Positions 10,006-21,739 of a stretch of DNA of 64,000 nucleotides are shown in pieces (within the stretch, counting starts at the first letter, position 1; each line of letters begins with the position of its first letter). The stretch is from Trachythela sp. YZ-2020. Lineage: Eukaryota > Cnidaria > Anthozoa > Malacalcyonacea > Clavulariidae. The stretch lies in contig JADLSH010000387.1 of assembly GCA_016169945.1 (NCBI GenBank), forward strand, positions 3,100,001 through 3,164,000. The letters are read 5' to 3'. Under the pieces are notes generated by a model. The model saw nothing but the letters and a program-made list of their open reading frames with translations. It did no database searches and was not told where the DNA came from. Made by a program: the position numbers and the translations under genes.

Positions 10006-10645
10006 TCACATCCAGTCATCGTTTGTCAAGGATGCCAGATCTGCAGAGTCGGATGAGGGATCCCCTGCGGCTGTATTTAGAGCTGCTTCACCAATGGTAC
10101 AAACTGCTTCAGCTGCTGGTACGAGAATTTCCTCAGAATTAAACTTTTCATCCGTTCCATAATACAGACAAAGGTCTTTAAATGCTCTAGACGACAATTG
10201 GCCGATTATTTCTTGGTCGTCTGACAACAGCCGTGCCAGAAATGGCTTTAGATAATCTTCTGTTGAGTTCTCAGGAGTTGAGTGGTGAACTCGTGTGATG
10301 CGTGACAATCCATCAGCGTCTCCATTGGCTTTCCCTGCTCGATAAGAAATAGTGAAATCGAAAGTTGACAAACTTGACAACCAACGATGGTCTGTCGTAT
10401 TCAGCTTTGTCGATGTCGTAAGATAAGTGAGTGGGTTACTGTCCGTCAGCACGTGAAACTTGTGACCATAAAGGTAATCTCGAAACTTTTCTGTTTCCAC
10501 TTTAAGGCTAAGAACTCTCGACGATAAGCGGAGTAGCGTTTTTCGGCGTCATTGAGTGTACGACTTCCGTAGGAAATAACGCGCTGTTTCCCATCTTGAA
10601 CTTGGTACAGCGCTGCACTCACTGTTCACCGCCTCTGGTTTCCAC
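10006..10645 (-). pseudogene. RNase H domain, partial (gypsy 2)
   Basis: The frame 10006-10500 reads FRDYLYGHKFHVLTDSNPLT and later SYRAGKANGDADGLSR, both gypsy RNase H signatures. Its N-terminal part continues in another frame to about 10640, then stops abruptly at locus A sequence. The reverse transcriptase is entirely missing upstream. Confidence 0.87.
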
Positions 10646-12971
10646 TGGAAAGAAAGATTTAATAATATGTTTGCAGCAGCAAACTGTACAAGTGTTCATT
10701 AAGCGAACTGCTGAAGACGTGTTGGCGTAACTTAGCTTTGATTTGGACAGGATATTGGTTATTTCTAATCATAAGATTTTTCTGCTTCATGCGATAAAAT
10801 CTGCGATAAGCAGATTTTTCTGCTTCATGCGATAGCCCGGTGGCCCTCCGCTTTTCTACAATTGAGGGCCCTTGATTTCATACTGTACAAAGACAGACAA
10901 AATCTCAAGACAGCCATCACACCTTTAACAAAATACCAAAATACAACATCGTAGTTAACTAGCATATTTCTTTTGTTATATAGTTATTCTTCACTACCAT
11001 GCAAAATGAACACTAAAATGACCTGGTGTATCGCATGTCAGATCTTCCCCAGAACGCAGAAAATGCCATTTCCGAGACTGCGGATTTCAAAATTTTCCGA
11101 GGGAGCATGCCCTCGGAGCCCCCTAGAGTTTCTCTAGCCCCCTAACCAATGTAATCGTCCGCCGCCACTGCTGCATTGTAAATTCTTAACAAAATATTAC
11201 AGTTTTAATGAATAGATATAGGAGAAGCAGACTACCGGGTTTATATCACCGTCAATCTTTTTAATTCATAGTAATCGCGTTTCTGTGGACTTGTTTCAAT
11301 GACGTCACAAAGGGGGCCCTTATGCGTTAAAGCCCGATCTCATTGATGGTCCTAATCCGCCCCTGATTCTAATTCAGTTTTGTTGCAAAAAGTCTGATAT
11401 TTTTGTCAAAGATGACAAAATAGTTTAGCATAAAAAACTTAATAGATGCTGTAGCAGAATCAGAGACGAAATTATAAAAATCACATTTTCCCGACAAAAT
11501 TAAATTATGCATAATACTGTCGCCAAAATGAAACAGAAACATAGTCAAGGTCGAAAACACACAACAAGCTCCAATATTTTATATAGACTTTATAGTGCTG
11601 AAATATGCAGTCTAAATTGTGTATTTTACGATGGTTATAACTTAACTCTGAATGCTATAAAACGTTCACCCAGAAAATACCATTTCAGGGACCCGAAATT
11701 TTACAATTTTCTAGGCTCAAGGAGCAGGATCATCTTAATTAGAGGTCTGTATGCGTATTGCCATTTTTTATACGTACGCTATGTTAACCGAGGGTTCAGT
11801 AATCACTTGTAAACTAATGATTTTGAACATCCGTATAAACTACATTCGGAACAATGTTATTAGTCGGAAATTTAGAGATCCATTCGGAGATTTTTCACCT
11901 GCACCCCCCCCCCCAACCATCAGGGGTTAGCTACGGCCCTGGATTGCCGTCCTGTTTTGTTGGCATTCCTATACCTATAGACAAAAATGGAAAGTGTTGC
12001 TTAAGAAAATTACGTAGGATTGTCGCATGACATGAGAATAAACTCCTCTCTAATAGACACCACTCCTTAAAGTACGAATTACTGCTGTTCTAATAATGTC
12101 GCATCTAATACAATTATTAATATTTGACGAAGATAGACTGAATCAAAACGCCCCTCCAAATCTTAAGATTGATATAATCATGATTCTTTTTAGCCACTGA
12201 TATTACAAAATGGAAGTTAAAAGAAAGCCCGATTTTGTCAGATGAATTTTGCTTGAAACATTCTGAAATGAGAAAATTTCAAGCTCTCACGGATATTTTT
12301 CAAGAGAAAGTCAACGTGGAGAAGGACATTCCGCAACTGACGAACGCATTTGTGTTGTGTTATCTCGTGTCGGCAACAGCTTTTAACAGGTGATTAACAA
12401 ATGCCATGTACATTTGTACGGTTAATTTATAGAACAAGAGTTAGCTATCTATCCGTTTGTACCTAAAAATGCCTCCGTTTATGCGGCGCTATTTGCCAAA
12501 TTTTCCATGCTTTTATAAAAAGTTACATGCTTTTATAAAAAGTAATTCAGTAATAAGTAATTGGCAATATAGAATTATCATACCACACTTATATGATCCT
12601 TCTTGCTCTCAGGTAAGACTGTGATCCAGACTACTTTCCCAAAACCGACCTCATTGGACTGAGAAATGATTTCACTGGTGTTACAGGCTCCGATTCAGAA
12701 AACGACGAGAGTGATTGACCGTATAGATGAAGAAACCTGCATGCAAGGGACGAAGTGCATGCACGATCGATTTTATATCAAAACTAAACTGACTATTTTA
12801 ACACTGGGCACTAAGTTAGATACTAAACGTTTGTTTGATATTTGTATGGGCTTCATCGCCTCTCACCTAACCTACGACGTGCATACTCTGGATACGAGAT
12901 TTGACCAGCAGCAATTGAGTAATCCTGGAAACCAAGAAAAATCTGAAAGACCAAACTTTGACTTCGATTGA
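10646..12971 (+). pseudogene. locus A, right part: decayed copy of the duplicated unknown gene
   Basis: 10646-10790 matches locus B 46052-46190. 11940-12040 matches 47638-47697 joined to 48028 onward. 12190-12390 matches the exon at 48225-48412 (SEMRKFQALTDIF, ending AFNR before a GT). 12600-12715 matches the last exon (YFPKTDL and GSDSENDESD, then stop). Frameshifts in the first block break the frame. Compared with B, this copy has a single version of the last-exon repeat and lacks the SINE at 47.7 kb. 10860-11930 between the exons has no recognised gene. The protein family is unknown to me. Confidence 0.7.
10765..10845. repeat. short local tandem repeat
   Basis: The unit AGATTTTTCTGCTTCATGCG occurs twice about 47 bp apart, with CTGCGATAAGC between. 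It is present in locus A only. Confidence 0.6.
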
Positions 12972-13289
12972 CTTTGATACAACTCATTGTCAAAGATACT
13001 ATAGCTAAGAAGTCACTCATGGGCAATGTCTCAAAAAGTTAATTATACAAAATTATTCTCATCACAATATATTCACCAATATTTAGTTATACTTATACTT
13101 ATTGTCAATCACATCTTTGCTATATGTAGCAGTTTGTAGCTTGAAATAGATATCATAGTTCTTGACCCGTTTTGGATACACGCGCTTGGTCTATACACTG
13201 ATCGGTAATCATGCGTTGAATCTTTTCAGTATTTTTGCTTCATTATAGATCTTCATCCTATCCTAATATTATTATAAATAAGCTATCAA

Positions 13290-13850
13290 AGCTGCAAAGG
13301 AGAGCGGCGCATGAGATAACTGGGGACACGTCTGATGTTTTTCTTGCCATTTTTCTTGACTTAAAAAGGCTTTTGACACGATAAAACACGATGTATTACT
13401 GGCTAAGCTCGAATTGTAGGTATTAAAAATCATGCACTTAATCTATTCAAATCCTACTTCAAATCGATCTCAGCTATGTCACGTTAATCTTCCGCATTAA
13501 AATATTTAAATATGGGATCCCTCAGGGATCAATTTTGGGTCCACTTTAATTTTTTTAATCTATATTAACGATTTACAACAAATGCTGCACAACAGCACGT
13601 TTGTTTGCTGACGATATTAATATAACGGCATCGGCTAAATCAAGCGAAGACGGCAGAGGTGGCTCTAAATGCCGACCTTGCCCGCGGATCATCACAAGAA
13701 AATGGCTACTTGCAAATGGCTTTCGTCTTAATATGGTCAAGACAAAATATATTTTGATTGGTTCCAGACACAATATTAACACATTAACTGACAGTGGAGT
13801 ACCGAGAACATTTCCACGGGCGGAGGGTGCTCATTCCAAAAGTTACTAGT
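13290..13850 (+). mobile_element. LINE reverse transcriptase relic, copy in locus A
   Basis: The stretch starts with a piece resembling the 3' part of a LINE ORF2 (KLQRRAAHEITGD), then abruptly reads FLDLKRLL and later QGSILGPL-like and INDLQQ sequences, which belong upstream in RT. So a 3' fragment precedes a 5' fragment. Many stops are present. The same rearranged relic is at 49400-49870 beside locus B, so it predates the A/B duplication. Confidence 0.75.
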
Positions 13851-13859
13851 CCGTCACGC

Positions 13860-14840
13860 ATTTTGATTCAGCAAATTGTTATTGCGGGTGTAACCTAGGG
13901 CGGTCTGGGGGCATGCTCCCCCAGGAAAATATTCTCGCTTATATAGCGTTCTATGTTATATGTGTTTTGTTCGATATATTAAGCCCGACCTTCGGTCTCG
14001 CCCAATATTGAAGTCTCGACTTAACATTTTGCCATATTGGGCTCAGAAGAATCCAATAAGATATAATGTCGGCTGCTGAACCTTTAGTAATGCTTGGAAC
14101 AATAAAAGCAAAATATGAAGATAGCACGAGAACACACATAGCAAAATTGAAACTCATACCAACTTGAGTTGCCAGACAGTTGAATTTGTCCTTGCATAAA
14201 ACGACACCGTCGGGTCTCACGCCTTCAGCTGTTGCTTCTAATGCCAATTTTCCCGCGGTCCCTGTTTGCGGGCAAGAAAAATAATAAAGAGATTTTCCTG
14301 CCAAATAATGTAAATAAAGCTGTTTTGGCCATGCGTGAAAAAGAGCAAGAATTTTCGACTATGTTAAAATCGAAAATATTACTTTAAATTGACAATACTA
14401 TTCTACTGCAATGTACCTTCAAAATGAACTGAGGAAATACTGTTTTGTCCCTCCACTCTCCAGGTTGAACAGACAGAACAAACGTTTTTATGTCTATAAT
14501 TAGGAGTTACTATCGCAGGTGAAGTGCTGCCTTGGGCCCCTGATGCGAAACTGCATGCAAAATTCATCGACCTAAGATTTAAATTATTCACATTGCTTTG
14601 ATAATAACGCACTGTATGTATTATATTTGATTGTCAAAAGGTTGAGATTACAACACTGTAATTATCGTAAATACTGTATAAAAACTACTTTAGGTTTTCA
14701 ATGCAATTTATTCTCAATAGAATTCTTGGTACCAACAATTGACACATGTCAATATATATCATTCGTTACTACAAAGCTGTCAATGGCATCTTGAATAGAA
14801 TAAGTTGGAAGTACAGATACATGTCTTCTGAAATCTTTAA
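13860..14840. other. no gene assigned
   Basis: No convincing exon. A block at 14455-14485 (CTCCAGGTTGAACAGACAG) resembles 3685-3705, so it is a dispersed repeat. A C/G-rich patch at 13900-13925 resembles degenerate GC-rich patches near 11100 and 16490. Confidence 0.4.
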
Positions 14841-14844
14841 TTTG

Positions 14845-14935
14845 TAGTAACGTAACTTTTACCAGTTCCTGCAACACCATTTATGATTAGACACAATGGC
14901 TCTTTCTCAAATGATGTACCATCAAAATGAGACTT
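14845..14935 (-). pseudogene. P-loop helicase relic (PIF1/Helitron-like)
   Basis: The minus strand reads EKEPLCLIINGVAGTGKSYV. The Walker A motif G-x-x-G-T-G-K-S, preceded by a hydrophobic strand, is typical of PIF1 and Helitron helicases. The frame stops soon after and no further motifs follow. About 30 codons are recognisable. It could come from a Helitron or from another P-loop ATPase. Confidence 0.5.
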
Positions 14936-16660
14936 TACTTATATCAAATAGGTATATCAAAGTTATGCAGGAAAACAGCGAACGACAGAAAAGACGGTGT
15001 AACATCATCATAAAGACCTAAAGGAATCGGAGTCAGAAGACGATGAGCCAGTTGGCTCCAGATTGGCAATAGATTGGCAGCTCCAGATTGGCGAAACTGG
15101 AGCCAGCTCCAGTTTGGCTTGAAACTGGAGCTGGGACGACAAGTTTGTAAACAAAGCGTTTTGGCCGCTTAACCAGTAATGTAAATGAAATTTTTTTGAA
15201 AGACCATTTTTGCCTGTCATATTTTCTAGTAGGTGACCGAAAATGAGAACTTTATTCCGTTTCGTTTGTCCACAGTAGCTTGTGAAAGTTAACTATTTTT
15301 TCTGACGAAGGGGCTGGTCCGCGGTCCGATTGATCGTATAGCTTTACCTTTATAATGGCAAACTGTAAAATTTGATTGATGACCGTTCTAGAGAAAGTAT
15401 TTAAATATAATGTCAAGCAATAAGCGTACTTCTACATCGCTTGATTGTCAAGCAATAAGTCGAGCCATCTATTTCACGCGCGGCCCGCTTGTATTAATTT
15501 CACACTTCCGTGAACACACAACTTTGGTATCGGTAAATTTGCGTTTTGGAGAAATAACCTATTGAACGTTTAATGATATATTATTATTTATTGCACCTTT
15601 TTAAAGACTAAACGATCAAAACATCTCTCATATTTGCAATACACAACGCAAACAAGAACGCGAAAAATGGTGTTAAATGCGGCTCAGATTGCCGAACGTC
15701 AAATACGTCTAGCATAGTACAAATTGTTTCGAAAAACTGATTTCCTCTTAAACTCGCCTTTCTGCGATTTTTCAAAAGATGACCCTTCTAGATTGATTGT
15801 CATTCTACCATATCCTATAGTATTTAAAATTTTAGGATGTATATCGAGGATGAGCAACTCATGTGAACACTTGCAAGAGATGTAATATATTAACGTAATT
15901 GACAACAACCAAAACAATAATTCATGTACTTTGCACCACTTGGTTATGGACAAGCGAAACATTTCCTTCGGTTCGGGGTTTTCCCTATAGTCCAGCTGCA
16001 TTTTTATTGTTCAATTTTAAGTTTAATTGCATTTTACTGCATTTTTATTGTTTAATTTCAATTTTATTGTTCCTTTATTAGGGCGTTCACTCACGAAAGG
16101 CGGGTTTTCTTGCAGACTAATCCCCTCTCTTCTTTTCCCTTCCAACGAGGGCCGGCCACGCAGGCTATGTGGGACGCTGTTTTCGTTTGGAATGACAAAA
16201 AACCACGCGACTTGCCAGGTAAAATGCAATTCTTTTTACAGACATTTTCGAATTCAGTTTTAAAACTCGAATTCAGTTTTTTATGCCTGAACAGTTGTAC
16301 ACTATTTAATTACAATAATGAATGGCTCAAGCTGAAGCGAAAAACTCTGCATTCACCTCACAGCACCGCATGGCAAGAAAATAATAGAGTATTTTTATTC
16401 ATGATATGTTTGGGCCTTCAGAATGCTGTAAATCTTCGTCCCAAAGTGCAAGAAACGGCATTTCAGAGATTATAAATTTTAAAATTTCCCGACTGTGCAT
16501 GACCCCGAACCCCATTGAAATTGTGCCCACATTCGGCGCGCGTTATCAGCACCACCCCGATATTTAGCGTTGCTCTGATGAGTGACGTCACTGCAGCCGC
16601 CTACTCTCTCATCGCAGCCGCCTACTTGAAATAATTTTGAAAGCCCTGATGATGGTGCTT
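14936..16660. other. no gene assigned
   Basis: Short ORFs only. 15040-15140 holds irregular repeats of the GGAGCCAG / CAGATTGGC type. No conserved protein motif was recognised on either strand. Confidence 0.4.
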
Positions 16661-16664
16661 ATAG

Positions 16665-16945
16665 TTATTGAATCCCATTTAATGGCCATTTGCAATCCAT
16701 ATTAATACTTTTCTAAACAATCAGCATATAAACGTTGAGTTTATGTGTGCTTGGAAATGTACAGAATCTGTTCTACGCAAGCTGCATAGAATCTTCAGAG
16801 ACGGCTACAAGTCAGAGTTAAAATGCACTTAAAGCACTTTTATCAACGCACTACTGCTGTGTCTGTTGAATATTTCCTTCATGGTCGCAGGAATACTTCT
16901 GAATTCTGTGGTTATAATCAGTATACGGAAAAAAATCAAGAAAAC
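16665..16945 (+). pseudogene. orphan GPCR fragment G1 (5' flank plus TM1)
   Basis: ATG at 16823 starts a frame matching the first 35 or so codons of the array receptor, with a one-base difference that breaks the frame. At about 16935 the sequence passes without a gap into the upstream flank of the next copy, at AAAACTGACGGGTTGCAGG. The same join recurs at 32.6 kb. Confidence 0.85.
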
Positions 16946-17423
16946 TGACGGGTTGCAGGCGCGTTCCCTTGAAGTGAATTCATGCCGAGCTGCGGAATTG
17001 TGTGAAGACGAAGTTCTATTTAAACTTGTTGAGCAACAATAAAATTAACAGCCCAGGCCCCAGTTGACACTCTTGGATCGTATACTCAAAAGGCAAATAT
17101 CACCACGTCACAACGCTTTTCTTTTATATATTTCGAGTATTAAGTATTTTAAAACGAACGTGACCTGTTTTGACAAAGAACGAAGTGTTGCAATACGAAA
17201 GTTTTATTAAATGTACAGTAGATTGACTTGTTTAAGAGCATTGCCATAAAGCGTACTTCAAAATGACATGATGACTCCAGTTATAAGTAAACGTACATGC
17301 AGGTGTTTTCGCATTCATTCAATTATTATAAATGCGCGTCAGACCAAGTTGCATGCGACGGACCAAGTTTGAGAAAGAAAACAGTAATTTTTTGTTTTAG
17401 AACTACAGGCTACAAGAGTTGAA

Positions 17424-18284
17424 ATGCTCTTAAGCACTTTTATCAACGCACTACTTTTATGTCTTTTGAATGTTTCCTTCATGGTCGCAGGAATATTTCT
17501 GAATTCTGTAGTTGTAATCAGTATACGGAGAGCGTCACAACTTCGAAAGAAACCATGTCACTTTATGATTCTTGTTTTATCTTGTTTTGATCTGGCTGTA
17601 GTCGCCATCACTCATCCACTCCTAGTATTATCAACAATTCTCTGGTCTAAGGAAGACTATAACGAACTTCGTGAACAAATTAGGTCAAACATATAACACA
17701 GCGTTATTGACGCTGAACATTGAAAGATTTTTGGGCTTAACGTTTCCAATTTTCCATCGAACATCAGTGACAAAGAAAAGGCTTCTCTTTCTTCTGCCAT
17801 TTTTGATGATTTTACTATCCGGTCTGCATGTATTGTTTGACAAGATATCGATCCTGAAAAATTATGGTAATATTTTGGTTATGGTTTTCATTTCTATTTT
17901 ACTATTCTTGTTCATTTACTTAAACTACAAAATGTTTATCATCGCCAACTCAAATCGCAAGGACGAAAGAGTTTCTCCAACTACAACAAGTGATCAGGAA
18001 AGAAAAGGACGACGCAAGTTAAATTTCAAAAGTATATCTATACATGTTCCTTGGCGGTTGCCTGTTTTTTTGTCTGCGCTTTTCCACAAATTATATATTC
18101 TGGTTTTCGTTCGACATCAGAAACGCCATGGTACGATAAACAAGTCTGGTTGTTTAATATATGGTCCCAAACATTTGTCTCCATGAACTCGACATTTAAC
18201 TGTCTGATATTTTTCTGGAGGAATTCAATCCTGCGTCGTGAGGGAATGAAGATAGTAAAGCGTTTTAGGGCTACAAGATCTTGA
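17424..18284 (+). pseudogene. orphan GPCR pseudogene G2
   Basis: TM1 to extracellular loop 1 is open from ATG 17424 to 17693, then a deletion removes the start of TM3. The sequence resumes out of frame with ALLTLNIERFLGLTF and runs through TM5, shifts frame again near 18045, then finishes with TM6, TM7 and the normal C-terminus. Two frame breaks and a loss in TM3 make it inactive. It keeps CFDLAV, ERF and NCLIF. It is more diverged from the intact copies (36-43 kb) than they are from each other. Confidence 0.9.
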
Positions 18285-19074
18285 CTGGATTTCTCTAGTT
18301 TCAGAAATACATTACTATAGTTAATAATTATGTACAAAGAAAATTTGTCTATAATAAACGTCCCGAATTTGTTGGCTGGCAATGAAAACTACAAATTTAC
18401 AATGGATCACATTGTCATCATCGAGTTCAACTACTGTTTCGTGTGCTCTCAAACAAACTCGGGAAGTGTCTATTAAGTCCATCTTCTGCATCGCAAAAGA
18501 AAAGTCACTAGCTTGGGTTGGAAACTCGGACTAGAAGAGTAATATCACAAATATTATGTATATTGTGGTAAATATGTGCCGCAGCTGTCTATTCTTAATT
18601 GGTGTCACGGTCGCCCAAACATGTTTGTGGATCCGGGGCAAATTGTAACTGTGGAGCCCTAGCATTATGTCCTGTAGTCTTAAACATTTAAATAACATTC
18701 CCATTGGCATTGGGCACTCAGGATCTCAGAAATGGCGAATTCCCGCATTCTGGGAGACTATTTGACAATGATATATCTATGCATATTTCACTTTATTTAT
18801 ATTTAGGGACCCCTTTGCAAGCTTTGAAGAAAGCCGTTAGAATTTAGTCAACACGTGCATGTATTCTTGTAATTTACATGAACGGCTAGAATAAATTTTA
18901 CTTTTCTTGGCTTTTCTAGCTGTGTTTTAATTTGGTTTAAATGGAGTTAATTGGAGGAATATTTCTCTGAAAAAAGCGTACGAGGGTTTTTGGGATGTTA
19001 AAATACCGCATGCGATATATAATTATATTTAATATATATCCAGAGATGTAAGTATTTTTTGCTCGATTTTAGGG

Positions 19075-19290
19075 AGATATTTTTATATGTTTTCAATGCT
19101 TGCGTTATTGACGCTGAACATTGAAAGATTTCTGGGCTTAACGTTTCCAATTTTCCATCGAACATCAGTGACAAATTTTACAAATTTTGACGATTTTACT
19201 ATCCGCCGCGGCCGTGGGTCTGATTGCGTTGTTTTACACGAACCAGAAAATATATCAGCATATTTTGTTTGTGGTTGTGGTTAGCGGAGT
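19075..19290 (+). pseudogene. orphan GPCR fragment G3, interrupted by a LINE
   Basis: TM3 onward (MFSMLALLTLNIERFLGL) follows directly on 3'-flank sequence of the array unit, so the 5' half is missing. The frame decays in TM4 and stops at about 19290, where a LINE reverse transcriptase begins. No continuation is seen after the LINE. Confidence 0.85.
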
Positions 19291-20560
19291 TTTATTTCTG
19301 GACCGCCTTAAAAAAGCTTTCGATACTGTCGATCACCACATCCTCTTATCGAAGCTTAAATTATACGGTATTAGAGGGACTAGCCTTAAATGGTTCGATT
19401 CATACCTTAAAGACAGAAGTCAAATTTGCTCTGTGAATGCATGGCAAGATGTCATCTGCTAGAGAAATAAGATGCGGGGTACCACAAAGCTCTAACCCTT
19501 GGTCCTATTCTATTTCTATTGTACATTAATGATCTTCCCAATTGCTTAGAGTCAACTAAAGCAAATTTATTTGCTGATGACACAAATCTTTCCTGTGAAG
19601 GGATAAGTCCTCACGAAATTGAGATCAAACTTAAAAGAGACATTGAGAATGTTCACAGGTGGCTAACAGCTAATAAACTCTCCTTAAACATGAAAAAAAC
19701 TGAGTTCATGATACTAGATCAAGACATCGCCTAAATTCAATTGAAAATAGCCCAGTACTATAACATTAGGGGGAAACAATATCAAACGCGTTTGTGAAAA
19801 AAAGTCTCTTGGCATGATTCTAGATGAGCAACTGAAGTGGGACAAACACAATGATGCACAATGTAAAGTAATTTCAAATAAGATCGCCCTTTTGAAAAGG
19901 GCAAGATCATTTGTCCCTAGAGAAACTTTAGTAAAAATGTACAATGCCTTAGTGTGGCCACACTTCAATTATTGTTCAACAATCTGGAACGATGGGTCTT
20001 GCTCGATAATTAATAAATTATTTAAATTACAAAAGAGAGCTGCGCGTGTGATAACTGGGGACACGTACGATGTTCGTTCCACACAAATACTAAATAATCT
20101 TAATTGGCTTCCAATTGAGGAGCTTTCAAAAAAAAGAGAAGTAATAATGACATTCAAAGCGTTAACTGGTCGATTGCCTCAATAACAGTTACAATTTAAG
20201 AAGTAATCAAACTAAATTAGCGCTCCCCAAACCTAAGACAAATTTCCTTAAAAGGAGCTTCTCGTATAGAGCTACGAAGTCGTGGAACGAGCTTCCAAGT
20301 GAAACCATCGAAAATTACAATAAGCTATCAATCTTGTCGTTTAAACGGCGATTATATAATTAGGTATAAAGTTGATGTTAATAATACTGATACTTTTGTA
20401 ACTGTAATATACTGTACTTATTTGTCTATATATATTTTGTATTTCATAGTTTAGTATATACACGGCCCTTTGAAAACCAGTACTGTAAATACTTATCCAT
20501 GCACTGAATAGGCTACCGTGCATGTGTAAAGATTTTTAATTAAAGATTAAAGATTAAAGA
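19291..20560 (+). mobile_element. 5'-truncated CR1/L2-like LINE
   Basis: It begins inside RT with FLDRLKKAFDTVDHHILLSK, continues through LFADDTNLS (the Y-A-D-D equivalent), the thumb, KLQKRAARVITGDTYDVRS and WLPIEELS, and ends near 20345. Three frames are needed, so it is inactive. The 3' end at about 20535-20560 is a short ATTAAAG tandem run, typical of LINEs that end in a microsatellite instead of poly(A). It is inserted in GPCR fragment G3. Confidence 0.9.
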
Positions 20561-20815
20561 ATTTAATTATCAGTGCACGCCATGCTTTTTATTTGTAATT
20601 GTATCCTTGTAATAAATAACTTCGTTTAAATATTAAAAACTTAATAACTTGATAATTTATGACTTAATATGAAATATTTACAAATTATTGTCGCCACACG
20701 TGACAAGTCATGTTATAAAAAGAGAACGCGCGCCAATTTTGAATATTGCGCGCCAACAAAGCTTCGAGGCACAATGTGACCAAGACTAGTCCAAGAGTAA
20801 ACCGAGAAATCAGAG

Positions 20816-21316
20816 ATGTTCAAGCGTGTATATGCGCACTGTTTGGACAAAACAAAGAATTGGTATGCATACGATAATTCGCCTTCTTGCTACCAACAAA
20901 TCGTAGCCCCGAAGAGAGCAAGACCTTCAAATGCTTTCCAACAGAGATCAAGAGAATCAAACTTGAAGACTTGCGAGACGACGAAGGGCGCCAAATATCA
21001 TACCAGCATTTCTTCTTGAGAGTAAGAAAAAACATGGAAGACGTTCTCGTCATATCAACGCTTGGTATACTAGTTCTTTCCTTGAGACAGAATATCGAAG
21101 GCTGGCTTAACACTGATATAGGAAGGCATATGAGCCGCGTAATAAATTCTGTCGTCCTCGAAAATTCAACGCCTGGCGCAGACGAGTCAACGCGAAAAGC
21201 TACCGAGGACAATGAAAATTTAGCTGAGACAGAAGCGCACATTTCGTTACTAACGGAAAAGCTCGCCGAACTGCTGACTTACATCAAGAGCTTTCAGGCT
21301 CATCACTATTGGTAGT
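20816..21316 (+). CDS. hypothetical protein, exon region 1
   Basis: A 142-residue frame (20887-21315) is open from MLPTNRSPEESKT to a TAG at about 21315. It includes a hydrophobic stretch (VLVISTLGILVLSL, about residues 53-66) and an acidic, glutamate-rich C-terminal part. Another frame upstream at 20816 overlaps. The next ORF, 21318-21739, reads on after a +1 shift, so the two may be one broken coding region. I do not recognise the family. Confidence 0.4.
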
Positions 21317-21317
21317 C

Positions 21318-21739
21318 TAACTCCCAGATCATCCTACACAGTCTACACAGCATTGTCAACAAGTGCTATACTATCCTCGAACGAAATCACTCCACAAGAA
21401 AAGAAACGACGAATACAAGAAAAGGGGCGTTATTTCACTATTGCGCTGCAGAAAATAGCCGACGAACATCAAGAGAACATTTATCAAGTGTTGGGTAACA
21501 TGGCCATGCACGGAGATCCCGTTTGTTCGGAAGTTATTACTGGCGCAACCGACATTATCTTCTCGACACTTGGGGCAAGCAAGGCATTAAAAACAGTGCT
21601 ATCTGAACAAAGTCAGTTGCTGCTTATGGAATCAATCCGTATGCCTGATTGGGTTTATGTGTTACTAAAAGTTCGCATCCGTATAGCGGATTCATCGTGG
21701 CAAACCTTGCTGAATTTGACACAACTTGGACGTACCGGG
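21318..21739 (+). CDS. hypothetical protein, exon region 2
   Basis: The frame reads LTPRSSYTVYTALSTSAI, then EITPQEKKRRIQEKGRYF, GNMAMHGDPVC and PDWVYVLLKVRIRIADSS, and ends LTQLGRTG before GTGAGTG at about 21740, a good splice donor. The even composition and the donor argue for a real exon. The family is unrecognised; the style resembles cnidarian multi-exon genes of unknown function. The 3' exons could not be placed with confidence. Confidence 0.45.

Larger units (their letters stand above)
4984..10645 (-). mobile_element. Ty3/gypsy retrotransposon 2, 5'-truncated, carrying nested elements
   Basis: On the minus strand the order is RNase H (10.0-10.6 kb), integrase (8.34-9.98 kb), a long foreign insert (5.36-8.40 kb), a polypurine tract (5189-5203) and the 3' LTR (4984-5188). 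The 5' end is lost at about 10645, where locus A resumes. The two sides of locus A meet within about 160 bp in locus B (45.89-46.05 kb). Gag, protease and RT are missing. Its proteins differ clearly from those of gypsy 1, so this is a separate family. Confidence 0.88.

Noticed and set aside
15008..15220. Minus-strand ORF with QFQAKLELAPVSPIW
   Set aside because: Generated by the local GGAGCCAG / CAGATTGGC repeats; no homologous features.
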